From Nonomuraea harbinensis (lineage in GTDB: Bacteria; Actinomycetota; Actinomycetes; Streptosporangiales; Streptosporangiaceae): a DNA stretch of 64,000 nt. A program made the translations under genes and the position numbers. The notes below the pieces were generated by a model. It ran no database searches. It was not told where the DNA came from and saw only the letters and a list, made by a program, of their open reading frames with translations. Positions 1-8,400 of the stretch are shown here, one piece after another; position 1 is the stretch's first letter, and every line of letters starts with the position of its first letter. The stretch is taken from the NCBI RefSeq assembly GCF_019396385.1, contig NZ_JAHKRN010000020.1, positions 1 through 64,000 on the forward strand, in the 5' to 3' direction.

Positions 1-112
1 CAGGCGGCGTAGTTCGTGTTCGAAGGCGTTGCGGCCGCCGCGGCCGCCGGCCAGCCGGGTGGTGAAGACCATCCCGTTGTCGGTCAGTGTGGAGGCAGGA
101 ACGCCGTGAACC
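1..112 (-). mobile_element. IS481-type transposase fragment, runs off the left edge
   Basis: The minus strand reads VHGVPASTLTDNGMVFTTR and continues to the window edge with NAFEHELRRL. This is the second catalytic aspartate block (TDNG) of an rve/DDE integrase core as found in IS481-family transposases. Nothing upstream of about base 112 continues the family, so the 5' half (first aspartate, HTH) is missing. It is probably a remnant joined to unrelated DNA. Whether the 3' half is intact cannot be seen from this window. Confidence 0.65.
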
Positions 113-139
113 TTGACCGCGTGGCGGTTTTCGCCCGTT

Positions 140-165
140 GACCTGCGGTTTTTCAGCCGCAGGTC
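140..165. repeat. Hairpin repeat, copy 1 (terminator-like)
   Basis: GACCTGCGG and CCGCAGGTC form a perfect 9-bp stem around an 8-nt loop, followed by TTTT. An almost identical element lies at 18818-18843, differing only at single bases in one arm and in the loop. It could be an intrinsic terminator or a mobile repeat. Confidence 0.55.
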
Positions 166-763
166 TTTTGCGTTCCTAATCCTTCATAGGCCGCCGAAAG
201 CACCCGTATGCAGCCGTAGGACCTTGTTGATTCCGTCGCCCCTCTCAATTCTTTCGGGGGCGCCGCCCCAGGCGTTCGACCAGATGCCGAGCACGACGCA
301 GGCCAGGAACCCTGCGGTCAGCACAAGTCTGGCCCGACGGTCCGAGCCGTTCAATGTCGATCTCGTCGGCGACGCCGGAGTCACGGACCGCCTCCACCGG
401 AGATCGGCACCGGCATCGACGGGGTGGACTCGCTTCCGAAGCGACATGCCGTACGGAGGTCGTCGGCGCGCACGCACAGGTGACCGAACAGCCCGCCCGG
501 CACCGATACCGGTCTCCGTGTTCACATCGACGGAATCCCTGCGCGATCCACGCACATGGGGCCAGAATGACGGGCATGGAAACAAGATCTCATTAGAGGG
601 GGTCTCATCTGGCGGCCGGAAGATCAGCAGCTATTGGCACTCATGGACCAGGTCGTCGCCGCCCTGGCTGTGGGCCTGGTGCTCGACGTACGCCGCTTGC
701 TGTGCGACGTACCCGCGACGGAAGGCTTCGCAGCTTGATCAATTCGAAACGGGGAGTGGGCGC
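166..763. other. No convincing gene
   Basis: Long open frames exist on both strands but read as GC-rich noise with no family resemblance and no ribosome site. One short frame with a plausible hydrophobic stretch (MDQVVAALAVGLVLDVRRLL) runs 643-738, just before the membrane protein at 764. It may be a remnant. I see nothing else. Confidence 0.4.
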
Positions 764-1144
764 ATGGCGGATGGCGCCGGCGAAAATTTAGATGAAAGCA
801 AAAACGGTGTCCTGGACGTGATCTGGATGATCCTAGGGGCTATCGTCGGGGTGGTCCTGGTGACAAAATACGTGCAATACGCCCGGCTTGCCCATGGGGA
901 GAAAGTGTCGGTTGAGCAGGGCATATTTGCTTTGGGAATATTTGTGGCTCCTTGCATTCTTTCCACTCGGATCGCAGAGATCTTTCGCATCGAAGCACTG
1001 CGAGGGAGAATGTCTTGGGGGACATATTGGACCGTGTTGTCTGGCATGGCGGCGTCCATATTCACATTCTTGGGCGTCACAGGCATCGATGACATTGTTC
1101 AAGTACTCGAGTACTGGTCCTCGCTGCCGAAGGGATCACCGTGA
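764..1144 (+). CDS. Small membrane protein of unknown function
   Basis: The protein has 126 residues. I chose the ATG at 764 because GGGGAGTGGG lies just upstream and because the frame before it reads as non-coding. The sequence has an acidic N-terminus and then three hydrophobic segments: about residues 19-40 (VIWMILGAIVGVVLVTKYV), 57-74 (GIFALGIFVAPCILS) and 93-112 (VLSGMAASIFTFLGVTGI). The C-terminus is short and polar. Codon use is visibly less GC-rich than in neighbouring genes, which suggests acquired DNA. No family is recognised, and the segments do not show catalytic or transport motifs. Confidence 0.6.
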   Translation: MADGAGENLDESKNGVLDVIWMILGAIVGVVLVTKYVQYARLAHGEKVSVEQGIFALGIFVAPCILSTRIAEIFRIEALRGRMSWGTYWTVLSGMAASIFTFLGVTGIDDIVQVLEYWSSLPKGSP

Positions 1145-2349
1145 ACCCGGCCGGGATGGGCTGCGACCGACGTAGAAGGGGACGCATTTAATCCGTCGCG
1201 AGCACGGAACCACTTCCGCCTGTGGCGGAGCCCTGTGGCCGGAGGCTCCGGCCGCCAGAAAGTCGATGGGGATGGACGGATCCGAACCGTCACCGCCGCC
1301 CCATTTCGCCCCGGAGGCCAAGCCGAGGGTGCTCGGGGGAAGAGTGCTGCTGCCTCACCCCACCCCCAGGGCCCTGCTGACCGCACGCCTGAGTGCTCAC
1401 AGGCTTCCCGGGAAGCAATGAGTGCCGTAGCGGCGGCAGCTCGCGCTCCACTCCACTGCACAGCCGTGCGGCCTTCGCTCCCGGCCCACGTGATCGGCCG
1501 CACTTCGAGATCACGATCATGTTGAACCGGATGCGGGCCGGTGCAGGTGTCGGGACGCTGCTCTGTGTCGATCACGGAGCTGTTGGCGGTCGTGTTTCCG
1601 CATCTTGCCGCCGTTCGTGTCTAGCGGGTGCGTCGGATAGGCCGCCTGGGCCAAGCGCACCTTCGCCGAGCAGGTTCCCGGCCTGACCAGCAGGCACGGT
1701 GGGCGCGTAGTGCCACTGCCGTCCATGCTGCGGGTGGTGGCGCCGGCTCTGGGAGGTCGCCCCGGCGCCCGTTGGCGGGGTCAGGCCGCCACCATCCGGA
1801 TACCGCATCCCACCGGCATGGTCACCGACCGGCCGAAAGGCACGCAATCACGCCGAGGAACCTCAACCTCTGTACCGAGATCCATGTACGTGAAGGCGCC
1901 TACAGACATTTGTGCCCCAGAGCGAATCCCGAGGCTCTTCGCCTGAAATGCGAGCACAGCATCCGCCTTTCGATGAACGCCTCCGGCCGCAATCACTCCA
2001 CGTAATACTTCAATGACACTAGGAATCGACCGGAACGTCACTTAGAGCGACTTGTGAACAAGTTTGATAACTCACCGCTGAAGTCCCGTCGCAGGCTGTT
2101 GATGGCGAATGGCTCTGGCCTGGGCATTCACGAATCCGTCGGTGTTTACCAGTTGGACGACACTTGCAACTGACTGCCAAAAAACTCGCCGCCGACGCCA
2201 TTCATCTCCAAGACAGTTCCAAGTCGCCGTACCTATACCTGAAGCCGGTCAGACATCGGGGCGTACCTGTCGATATCTGCGGTGGGCCGGCGGATTAACG
2301 CCGACGCCCGCCCCGCTTATCGTCCGGCGGCTTCGCCAAGGGATGACGC
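1145..2349. other. Gene-poor stretch before the lanthipeptide locus
   Basis: I see no frame here with family resemblance. A GC-rich palindrome (GGCCGGAG-G-CTCCGGCC) at 1237-1253 could be a terminator for the gene ending at 1144. A stop-free frame ending in TAA at 2296-2298 has a gene-like end (SSKSPYLYLKPVRHRG) but no start codon, so it may be a decayed gene. The last few hundred bases are less GC-rich and must hold the promoter of the synthetase operon, though no clear -35/-10 pair stands out. Confidence 0.4.
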
Positions 2350-5154
2350 ATGTGGGGGTACGGCATGGACGGGCGCAAGGCGCGTGAAGACGAGGTCGAC
2401 GTCGATCGGCACGTGCTGGAGGACATCGCCAGAGCGGCCTTGGCGCGAGCGGATCTGGCGGCGGTGGACGGCGAGGAGGGCGCCGCCACTTGGGAGTTCC
2501 GTAGTCGCCGACCGTGGATGTACGTGACGCCGGACGGCGTGGCGCGCCAGGCGCAGGGCTGGAAGCTGCACGTCTCGGCGACGCCGCTGTCGGCTCCCGT
2601 GGTGCTCGCCCGCGTGGTGGAGGTGCTGGCGCGGCGCCGTTGCCCTTTCAAGTTCGCGGCGACGCTGGCCGAGCTGTCCAATCTGGTGTCCAGGGAGCAG
2701 GATCGCGGGGCGGTGGGCAAGTTCGTCACCGTCTATCCGCCCGACGACCGGGCTGCGACCGTGATCGCCGAGGAACTGCACGAGGCCACCATGGGTCTGC
2801 CCGGGCCGCGCATCCTGTCCGATCGGGTCTACAAGCCGGGCAGCCTGGTCCACTACCGCTATGGGGTGTTCTCGGCACCTCTCGTGCTGGACAACGACGG
2901 CTCCTACGCCTCCCGGCTGACGGCCCCCGACGGCACGCTGGTGACCGACAAGCGCAACGCCTGGTACTCACCACCGCCGTGGGCGTCCTGCCCCTTCGAG
3001 TCGGGCGGAGCTCCGGTCCGGTCGGCCGCGCCGGAGGCCGTGCTGCTCGCCGACCGGTTCGTGGTGCGCCAGGCCGTCCGGCACAGCGCCAAGGGCGGGG
3101 TGTTCCTGGCCGAGGACCGGGACACCGGCGGGACCGTGATCGTCAAGCAGGCCCGGCCGCATATGAGCGCCAAGATGAGCGGGCGTGACGAGCGTGACAA
3201 CTTGCGTCATGAGTGGCGGATGCTGGGCCTGTTCGGACCGCTGGGCATCACCGCGCGCAGGGTGGCGCTCTTCGACAAGGACGACAGCCTGTTCCTGGTG
3301 CAGGAGCGCGTGGAGGGGACCGTACTCACCGCCTGGGCGGGCGAGCGCCCGCGCGAAACAGTGCTGCGCCTGGTGGGGCGGCTCGTCGACCTGGTCGCGA
3401 CGGTGCACGAGCAGGGCTACATCGTGCGCGATCTGACTCCGAACAACATCATCGTCACCGAGGACGGCGACGTCCGGCTGATCGATCTGGAGACCGCGGC
3501 GGTGCCCGGCACTCCGGTCGGGCGGGCCCGCACCCGTGGGTACGCTCCCCCGGAGCAGGAGCGGGCCCCCGCCCATGGGCCCTGCCCCGGCGTCGAAGTG
3601 GACCTGTACGCGCTGGGCGCGACCGTGTTCTACCTGCTGACCGCATGCCAGCCGATGTTGGCGCCCGGCGAGGGAGAGCAGGCCAGATCGTGGGACTCCC
3701 GAGTCCGTACGCTGGTCGAGGTGGCCGTCTCAGGCGATCCCCTGGCCACTGAGCTGGCTCCCCTGATCCTGGGTTTGATGGCGGAGGATCCTGCCCGGCG
3801 GTGGGATCTCGCCAGGGTCCGCGCGTTCCTGTCCGATCTGGGTCCGCGGTCGCCCGCCGTGGCGGGAGGGCGTCACCGGCTCGGTACCCCCGAGCAGGGC
3901 CGGTTGCTGCACGACGGACTGGCGTACACCTGGCGCAGCATGTCCGCAGAGCCCCCGCACGGCGGGACAGGGCCGGAAGCGCGGCTGTGGCCCGTCGGCG
4001 CCGGGTACGGCGTCAGCGCCGATCCCTGGGGCGTCCAGTACGGTGCGGCCGGCGTGCTCCACCTGATGGCCTCCGTGGTAGGGCCCCATGCCGCGAGCCT
4101 GCCGCAGGAGCTGCGCGTCCCGCTGACGACGGGGCTGCGCGACGGCGCCGGCTGGATGATCGGCCGTCTCGCGGGTGAGCATCGCCCGTCACCGGGGCTG
4201 TATTTCGGCCGGGCGGGCATGGCCTGGACCCTGTACGAGGCGGGCAGGGCGCTCGACGACCACGATGTGCGCTCGGCGGGTCTCAGCCTCGCCCTCGAAC
4301 TGCCGGTCAGCTGGCCGAACCCCGACATCTGCCATGGCCTGGCCGGGACGGGGATGGCGCTGGTGCACCTGTGGAACGCCACCGGTGACACGAGGTTCCG
4401 CGACCGGGCGGGCGAATGCGCCGACGAACTGCTCAAGGTCGCTCAACGTACTCCCGACACGGTGCTGTGGCCCATCCCGCGCGATTTCGACTCCGCGCTG
4501 GCGGGGGTGGTGCACTACGGGTTCGCCCACGGTGTCGCCGGGGTCGGCGCGTACCTGCTGGCGGCCGGCGTCGCGCTCGGACGCGAGGACTGCCTGGAAA
4601 CGGCCGCCTTGGCCGGTCGTACCCTCATGGACGCGGCCGACCACCAGGGCGCGGCTGCCTTGTGGGCGGAGGGCCCTCGCGGCGGGGCGAAGCTGACCCA
4701 CTGGTGCAACGGGTCCTCGGGGATCGGGACGTTCCTGGTACGCCTGCACGCGGCCACCGGTGACCGGCGCGCGCTGGAGGTGGCGCGGGCCGCCGCCGTC
4801 GCCGTGCACGGCCACCGGCTGCGCTCCGGCACCTCGGCCTGTCACGGACTGGCCGGGGACGGGCAGTTCCTGCTGGACATGGCGGATCTTACCGGCGAGC
4901 CGGTCTACCGCGAGCAGGCCGGGGAGCTCGCGAGCATGGTGTGGGCGCGCGCCACGATGCGCGACGGGCTGCTCGTGGTGCCCGACGAGAACGGCCTTGA
5001 GGTGACGTTCGGCTGGAACACCGGGCTGGCCGGCGTGCTCGCCTTCCTGTGGCGGCTGCGCCACGGTGGGCCCCGCCCGTGGATGGCCGACGCCGCGATC
5101 GGTACGGCCTCCGCTCGCGAGGCGTTCGCGGCCGCCGCCGGGAGGGCGTCATGA
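2350..5154 (+). CDS. Class IV-type lanthipeptide synthetase (LanL-like)
   Basis: A 934-residue enzyme predicted to dehydrate Ser/Thr in a precursor peptide and cyclise them with Cys. Three modules are visible. An N-terminal lyase-like region spans about 1-210. A Ser/Thr-kinase-like domain spans about 230-500, with Lys266 (VIVKQ), catalytic loop VRDLTPNN (Asp361) and a DLE metal motif (Asp379). A LanC-like cyclase domain spans about 540-930. The cyclase keeps all three zinc ligands, Cys786 (HWCNG) and Cys831-His832 (ACHG), as in class IV; class III enzymes usually lack them. ATG 2350 has AAGGGA upstream; ATG 2365 is an alternative start. The stop overlaps the next gene (ATGA), so the two are co-translated. 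The substrate is most likely the peptide at 7035. Confidence 0.9.
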   Translation: MWGYGMDGRKAREDEVDVDRHVLEDIARAALARADLAAVDGEEGAATWEFRSRRPWMYVTPDGVARQAQGWKLHVSATPLSAPVVLARVVEVLARRRCPFKFAATLAELSNLVSREQDRGAVGKFVTVYPPDDRAATVIAEELHEATMGLPGPRILSDRVYKPGSLVHYRYGVFSAPLVLDNDGSYASRLTAPDGTLVTDKRNAWYSPPPWASCPFESGGAPVRSAAPEAVLLADRFVVRQAVRHSAKGGVFLAEDRDTGGTVIVKQARPHMSAKMSGRDERDNLRHEWRMLGLFGPLGITARRVALFDKDDSLFLVQERVEGTVLTAWAGERPRETVLRLVGRLVDLVATVHEQGYIVRDLTPNNIIVTEDGDVRLIDLETAAVPGTPVGRARTRGYAPPEQERAPAHGPCPGVEVDLYALGATVFYLLTACQPMLAPGEGEQARSWDSRVRTLVEVAVSGDPLATELAPLILGLMAEDPARRWDLARVRAFLSDLGPRSPAVAGGRHRLGTPEQGRLLHDGLAYTWRSMSAEPPHGGTGPEARLWPVGAGYGVSADPWGVQYGAAGVLHLMASVVGPHAASLPQELRVPLTTGLRDGAGWMIGRLAGEHRPSPGLYFGRAGMAWTLYEAGRALDDHDVRSAGLSLALELPVSWPNPDICHGLAGTGMALVHLWNATGDTRFRDRAGECADELLKVAQRTPDTVLWPIPRDFDSALAGVVHYGFAHGVAGVGAYLLAAGVALGREDCLETAALAGRTLMDAADHQGAAALWAEGPRGGAKLTHWCNGSSGIGTFLVRLHAATGDRRALEVARAAAVAVHGHRLRSGTSACHGLAGDGQFLLDMADLTGEPVYREQAGELASMVWARATMRDGLLVVPDENGLEVTFGWNTGLAGVLAFLWRLRHGGPRPWMADAAIGTASAREAFAAAAGRAS

Positions 5155-6941
5155 CCCCTATGCCCGCGGAGCTCAGACGGATCAACTTCCGGTTCTTCGC
5201 CACCGGGGAGTACGCCGCCTGCCTGGCCGCCCATGGCCGCGCCCGGCTCATGCCGGAGTTGTGGGACCTCACCGGCCCCGCGCCACGGCCACGCCTGCTG
5301 CCCACCAGGGACGGCGAGGACTCCTGGACCTTCCCGCTGCCCGCAGGGGACGTCGGTGTGCTGCTCTGCCGCCACGGTAAGCAGTCCGCGCGGCTGCTGC
5401 TCGCCGTCCCCGGGACGGACGGGGCGCCGGCCGAGGAGCACGAACTGTTCGCCTCTCGCGGCCCGGGGCTCGGGCTCGTCGGTGGCATCGCGCCGGGCAC
5501 CGCCGCCCTGCTGTTCGAGAACGGCGAAGGCCGCCGTACCAAGGTGTGGCGGGTGTCAGGGCATGCCGAACCTCCTGAGCCGGTCGCCGAGCTGACCGGC
5601 CCGGCCGGCGGCGGAGTCTGGCTCGACGCGGACGGCCGACGTCTCGCGCTGGCCCGTCCCGAGCCGGGGGCAGGTGGCACGTTCGTGCTCGACCTCGTCA
5701 CCGGTCTCCCGGCGCCGCTCGAAGGAGTGGCGGACGGCGAACACCTGCTCATGGCCGCACCTCGTACCGGAGTGCTCCTCACCGCGGCACGGCGGGACGG
5801 CGCGTTCCGTCTCGGCGTACGGCACCGCGACGACCCGGCGCCGACGGTGTTCCCCGAGCGGCTGAACACCATCGAGGGCAGCGTCACCCCCTTGGCCCTG
5901 GATCCCGGCGGACGGTGCCTGGCCCTGTCGGTCGCCCGCCGGAGCCGCTCCCACCTGCTGCTGCACGATCTCGTGGCGGACGCCACCGTCGAGGCGGAGC
6001 TGCCGGCCGGGACCTTGCAGCCCACGGCCCGCTGGACCACCGGCGGACTGCACCTGCTGCACACCACGCCGGACCGCCCGCTCGGCGTGGTCACCCTGCC
6101 GGATCCGTTCCGGTCCCGGGTACGGGCCACCGCCGAGGAGCAGCCGGGACGTTGGATTGCTGCGCGAACGGTGGACTGTCCAGGGCCGGTCGAGGCCATC
6201 GTGTACGGCGATCCGGTGGCGAGCGAGCGGGTGGTCCTGGCGTTGCACGGTGGCCCGGAGGCCGCCTGGCACTTCGGTTTCGAGCCGTTGTTCCAGCGGA
6301 TGGCCGCGGCGGGCATGGCGGTGGTCGCGCCCAATCAGCGAGGGAGCACCGGCTACGGCGCCGCGCACCGCGACGCCATCCGCGGCGCGTGGGGCGGCCC
6401 GGACCTCGCGGACATCCTTCATCTCGGGCGCACGCTGGCCGACGCCCGTGGCCCGGGCCGGCAGCCGCCCATGCTGTACGGCATCAGCTACGGCGCCTAC
6501 CTGGCTCTGCTCGCCGTCGCCGCGGAGCCGGACCTGTGGGCCAGAGCCGCCGTCATCGCACCGTTCCTGTCCGGCGGGGAGCTGTACCGGGACGGGCCGC
6601 CCAGCGTACGCGCGCTGCTCGACCGCCTCGGCGGCCGGGTGGAGCTCGACGACGAGCTCGGCCCGCGCGACCTGGCCCGGCTGGCGGATCGCATGCGGCT
6701 GCCGATCATGATCGTGCACGGTGAGCAGGACCCGGTCATCCCGGTCGCCCACTCCCGGCGGCTGCACAGCCGGCTGCTGGCGGCCGCCCATCCGGTGGCA
6801 CCGGTCTACCTGGAGATCCCCGGAGCCGGCCACGACCCGCTGGTCTCCAGCGAGGGACACCTGGTCGCCGACCGTCTCATCGACTTCCTGAGCGAAAGGG
6901 CCACTCGAATCCTGCGCGAGGGCACGTCCGTACCCGCCTAG
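5151..6941 (+). CDS. S9 prolyl-oligopeptidase-like serine peptidase
   Basis: A 596-residue protein starting at the ATG that overlaps the synthetase stop; the longer upstream frame is discarded. The N-terminal two thirds look like a beta-propeller and the C-terminal third like an alpha/beta hydrolase. Visible elements are LALHGGPEAAW, nucleophile GISYGAY (Ser446), Asp527 (HGEQDPVIP) and His561 (GAGHD), a complete S9 triad. No signal peptide is seen, so it is cytoplasmic. Prolyl oligopeptidases linked to class III lanthipeptide loci remove leader peptides by cutting after proline. The precursor here has a proline directly before its cysteine-rich core, so leader removal is the likely role. A general peptidase recruited to the operon is the alternative. 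Confidence 0.88.
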   Translation: MTPMPAELRRINFRFFATGEYAACLAAHGRARLMPELWDLTGPAPRPRLLPTRDGEDSWTFPLPAGDVGVLLCRHGKQSARLLLAVPGTDGAPAEEHELFASRGPGLGLVGGIAPGTAALLFENGEGRRTKVWRVSGHAEPPEPVAELTGPAGGGVWLDADGRRLALARPEPGAGGTFVLDLVTGLPAPLEGVADGEHLLMAAPRTGVLLTAARRDGAFRLGVRHRDDPAPTVFPERLNTIEGSVTPLALDPGGRCLALSVARRSRSHLLLHDLVADATVEAELPAGTLQPTARWTTGGLHLLHTTPDRPLGVVTLPDPFRSRVRATAEEQPGRWIAARTVDCPGPVEAIVYGDPVASERVVLALHGGPEAAWHFGFEPLFQRMAAAGMAVVAPNQRGSTGYGAAHRDAIRGAWGGPDLADILHLGRTLADARGPGRQPPMLYGISYGAYLALLAVAAEPDLWARAAVIAPFLSGGELYRDGPPSVRALLDRLGGRVELDDELGPRDLARLADRMRLPIMIVHGEQDPVIPVAHSRRLHSRLLAAAHPVAPVYLEIPGAGHDPLVSSEGHLVADRLIDFLSERATRILREGTSVPA

Positions 6942-6955
6942 CAGGCCCACAGGCT

Positions 6956-6982
6956 CCGGCCTCGTCGTTGTGACGAGGCCGG
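6956..6982 (+). terminator. Hairpin between peptidase and precursor genes
   Basis: CCGGCCTCGTC and GACGAGGCCGG form a perfect 11-bp stem with a 5-nt loop. No T-run follows. It may act as an attenuator or mRNA processing/stabilising structure rather than a full terminator. Confidence 0.55.
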
Positions 6983-7034
6983 TGGACAGGCCGTCTCGAA
7001 ACGAGCGGCACAACGGTTAGGGAAAGGAAACACG

Positions 7035-7151
7035 ATGGAGCTCAACATCGACGCCCTCGACATGCTGCCCGCCGACCAGGAGTCGGAGCTGTACCCCTGT
7101 GTCAGCACCTGGCTCTGCGACTGGACCTGCTACGCCACCTTCACCTCCTGA
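7035..7151 (+). CDS. Lanthipeptide precursor peptide (38 residues)
   Basis: A short gene with a strong ribosome site (AGGGAAAGGA). The leader, residues 1-21, is acidic and probably helical (LNIDALDMLPADQ), recalling the leucine-rich leader helix of class III/IV precursors. It ends in Tyr-Pro. The C-terminal 17 residues, CVSTWLCDWTCYATFTS, contain three Cys (22, 28, 32), six Ser/Thr and the aromatics W26, W30, Y33 and F36, typical of a modified core. Cutting after Pro21 by the adjacent prolyl peptidase would release exactly this 17-mer with an N-terminal Cys. S24 or T25 with C28, and T31 with a Cys, could give lanthionine-type bridges. The W-x-C motif occurs twice (WLC, WTC). Position between the peptidase and radical SAM genes supports the call. 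The final ring pattern is unknown. Confidence 0.85.
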   Translation: MELNIDALDMLPADQESELYPCVSTWLCDWTCYATFTS

Positions 7152-7173
7152 CGAGGCGGCGGTCGTGACCAGC

Positions 7174-7201
7174 GTGCTCGGCCCTGATCGGGGCTGAGCA
7201 C
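7174..7201 (+). terminator. Hairpin after the precursor gene
   Basis: GTGCTC and GAGCAC plus inner pairs make an 11-bp stem (one G-T pair) with a 6-nt loop, 22 bases after the precursor stop. It is probably an attenuator that favours precursor over downstream enzyme expression. Confidence 0.5.
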
Positions 7202-7206
7202 CGGAG

Positions 7207-7249
7207 GTGGTCCCGTTCCTGGACGTTCGTCGTCCCGGAACGGGACCAC
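7207..7249 (+). terminator. Second, longer inverted repeat after the precursor gene
   Basis: GTGGTCCCGTTCC and GGAACGGGACCAC are a perfect 13-bp inverted repeat with a 17-nt spacer. It starts 5 bases after the preceding hairpin and ends 62 bases before the radical SAM start. It could be a partial terminator or an operator. Confidence 0.5.
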
Positions 7250-7311
7250 CGTTCATCGAACCCTCGCGAAGAGAGCAACGCCGCGTCAGGCGACGAGGAA
7301 AGGACCACGCC

Positions 7312-8400
7312 ATGAGCACCCCACAGGGGCCCAGCGACGTCATCTGGGACATCACGTACGCCTGCCCGCTGCGCTGCGTGCACTGCTACTCCGAGTCCGG
7401 CAGACGCCCGGCCCGGCAGCTGAACCGGGACGAGATGCTCAGGGCCGCCGACGCGATCGTGTCTCTGCGCCCGCAGGCGGTGGAGTTCGCCGGTGGCGAG
7501 CCGCTGCTGGTCAGAGACCTCCTGGAGGTCGCCGAGCGGATCAGCGGAGCGGGGGTGGCGGTCAACCTCTACACCGGCGGATGGACGTTCGACCGACGGT
7601 GGGCCGAAGAGGCGTCCCAGGTCTTCTCCCGGATCACCGTGAGCGTCGACGGGGCGAGCGCAGGGGTGCACGACCGGATCCGCGGACGGGCCGGTTCGTT
7701 CGAGCGGGCGATGCGTACGCTGGCCATCCTGGACGAGGTCTCCGGGGAGCGCGGTGCCGATCCGGTGGAGTTCGGGGTCGACTACGCGGTTGTGCGGTCC
7801 AACCTCGATGAGCTGGAGGAGTTCTGCCGCGTGGTCGCGCCCCGGTTCCCTCACCTGCGCTTTCTCACCTTCGCCGCCGCGGTGCCGTCCGGACTCGCGA
7901 GCAGGAAGGAATTCGCCGAACACGAGCTGCTGGACTTCGGCCAACTGCGCACCCTGGTGAGCCGCGAGCACGTCGAACGGCTGCGTTCCCTCGCCCCCCG
8001 CTCGGTGCAGCTCATGACGTCGAACAACATGATCTTGATGATGCACCCGGACCTCGTGCAGCGGCACGGCTTCCCCATGCTGCAGGTGGAGCCGGACGGC
8101 GAGGTACGCGCGATGCCGATCTACGAGGGCACCGTCGGCAACCTCCTCACCGAGGACGCCGGCACACTGTGGGAGCGCGTCAAGGAAAGATGGAGCGACC
8201 CGTTCGTGGTGGAGGCCCTGTCGGCGGTCCGCTCGATGGAGGACTGGGCCGAGGCGACCCGGCGCATCGACTACCACTTCGGCACGGACGAGGTCCGCCG
8301 CCGCATCGACCGCCGCCCGCTGTACACCTTGGACGACCGGACGAGGGGCCGAAGGCACATCGCGTCAATGGCCGGCCCTGCCTCTGGTCACCAGCTTTGA
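7312..8400 (+). CDS. Radical SAM enzyme of the lanthipeptide locus
   Basis: A 362-residue enzyme; the ATG at 7312 follows AGGAAAGGA. Cys18, Cys22 and Cys25 (ACPLRCVHC) bind the [4Fe-4S] cluster, and GGEP at 61-64 is the SAM-binding motif. The C-terminal part keeps the layout of a SPASM/twitch segment (VEPDGEVRAMPIYEGTVGNLL...LWERV) but has no cysteines, so no auxiliary cluster is expected. No cobalamin-binding domain is seen. Lying directly after the precursor, it probably installs a second modification, for example a carbon crosslink or epimerisation at W/Y/F residues. The chemistry cannot be read from the sequence. The gene ends 9 bases before the convergent pseudogene. Confidence 0.88.
   Translation: MSTPQGPSDVIWDITYACPLRCVHCYSESGRRPARQLNRDEMLRAADAIVSLRPQAVEFAGGEPLLVRDLLEVAERISGAGVAVNLYTGGWTFDRRWAEEASQVFSRITVSVDGASAGVHDRIRGRAGSFERAMRTLAILDEVSGERGADPVEFGVDYAVVRSNLDELEEFCRVVAPRFPHLRFLTFAAAVPSGLASRKEFAEHELLDFGQLRTLVSREHVERLRSLAPRSVQLMTSNNMILMMHPDLVQRHGFPMLQVEPDGEVRAMPIYEGTVGNLLTEDAGTLWERVKERWSDPFVVEALSAVRSMEDWAEATRRIDYHFGTDEVRRRIDRRPLYTLDDRTRGRRHIASMAGPASGHQL

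Noticed and set aside
113..763. Long open frame in front of the 764 membrane gene, giving a 343-residue reading
   Set aside because: The first 217 residues read as Arg/Pro/Ser noise without a ribosome site; only the part from ATG 764 has gene-like sequence and a Shine-Dalgarno box.
1781..2041. 86-residue minus-strand frame in the gene-poor region
   Set aside because: It looks moderately protein-like, but there is no ribosome site, no family resemblance and no supporting context.
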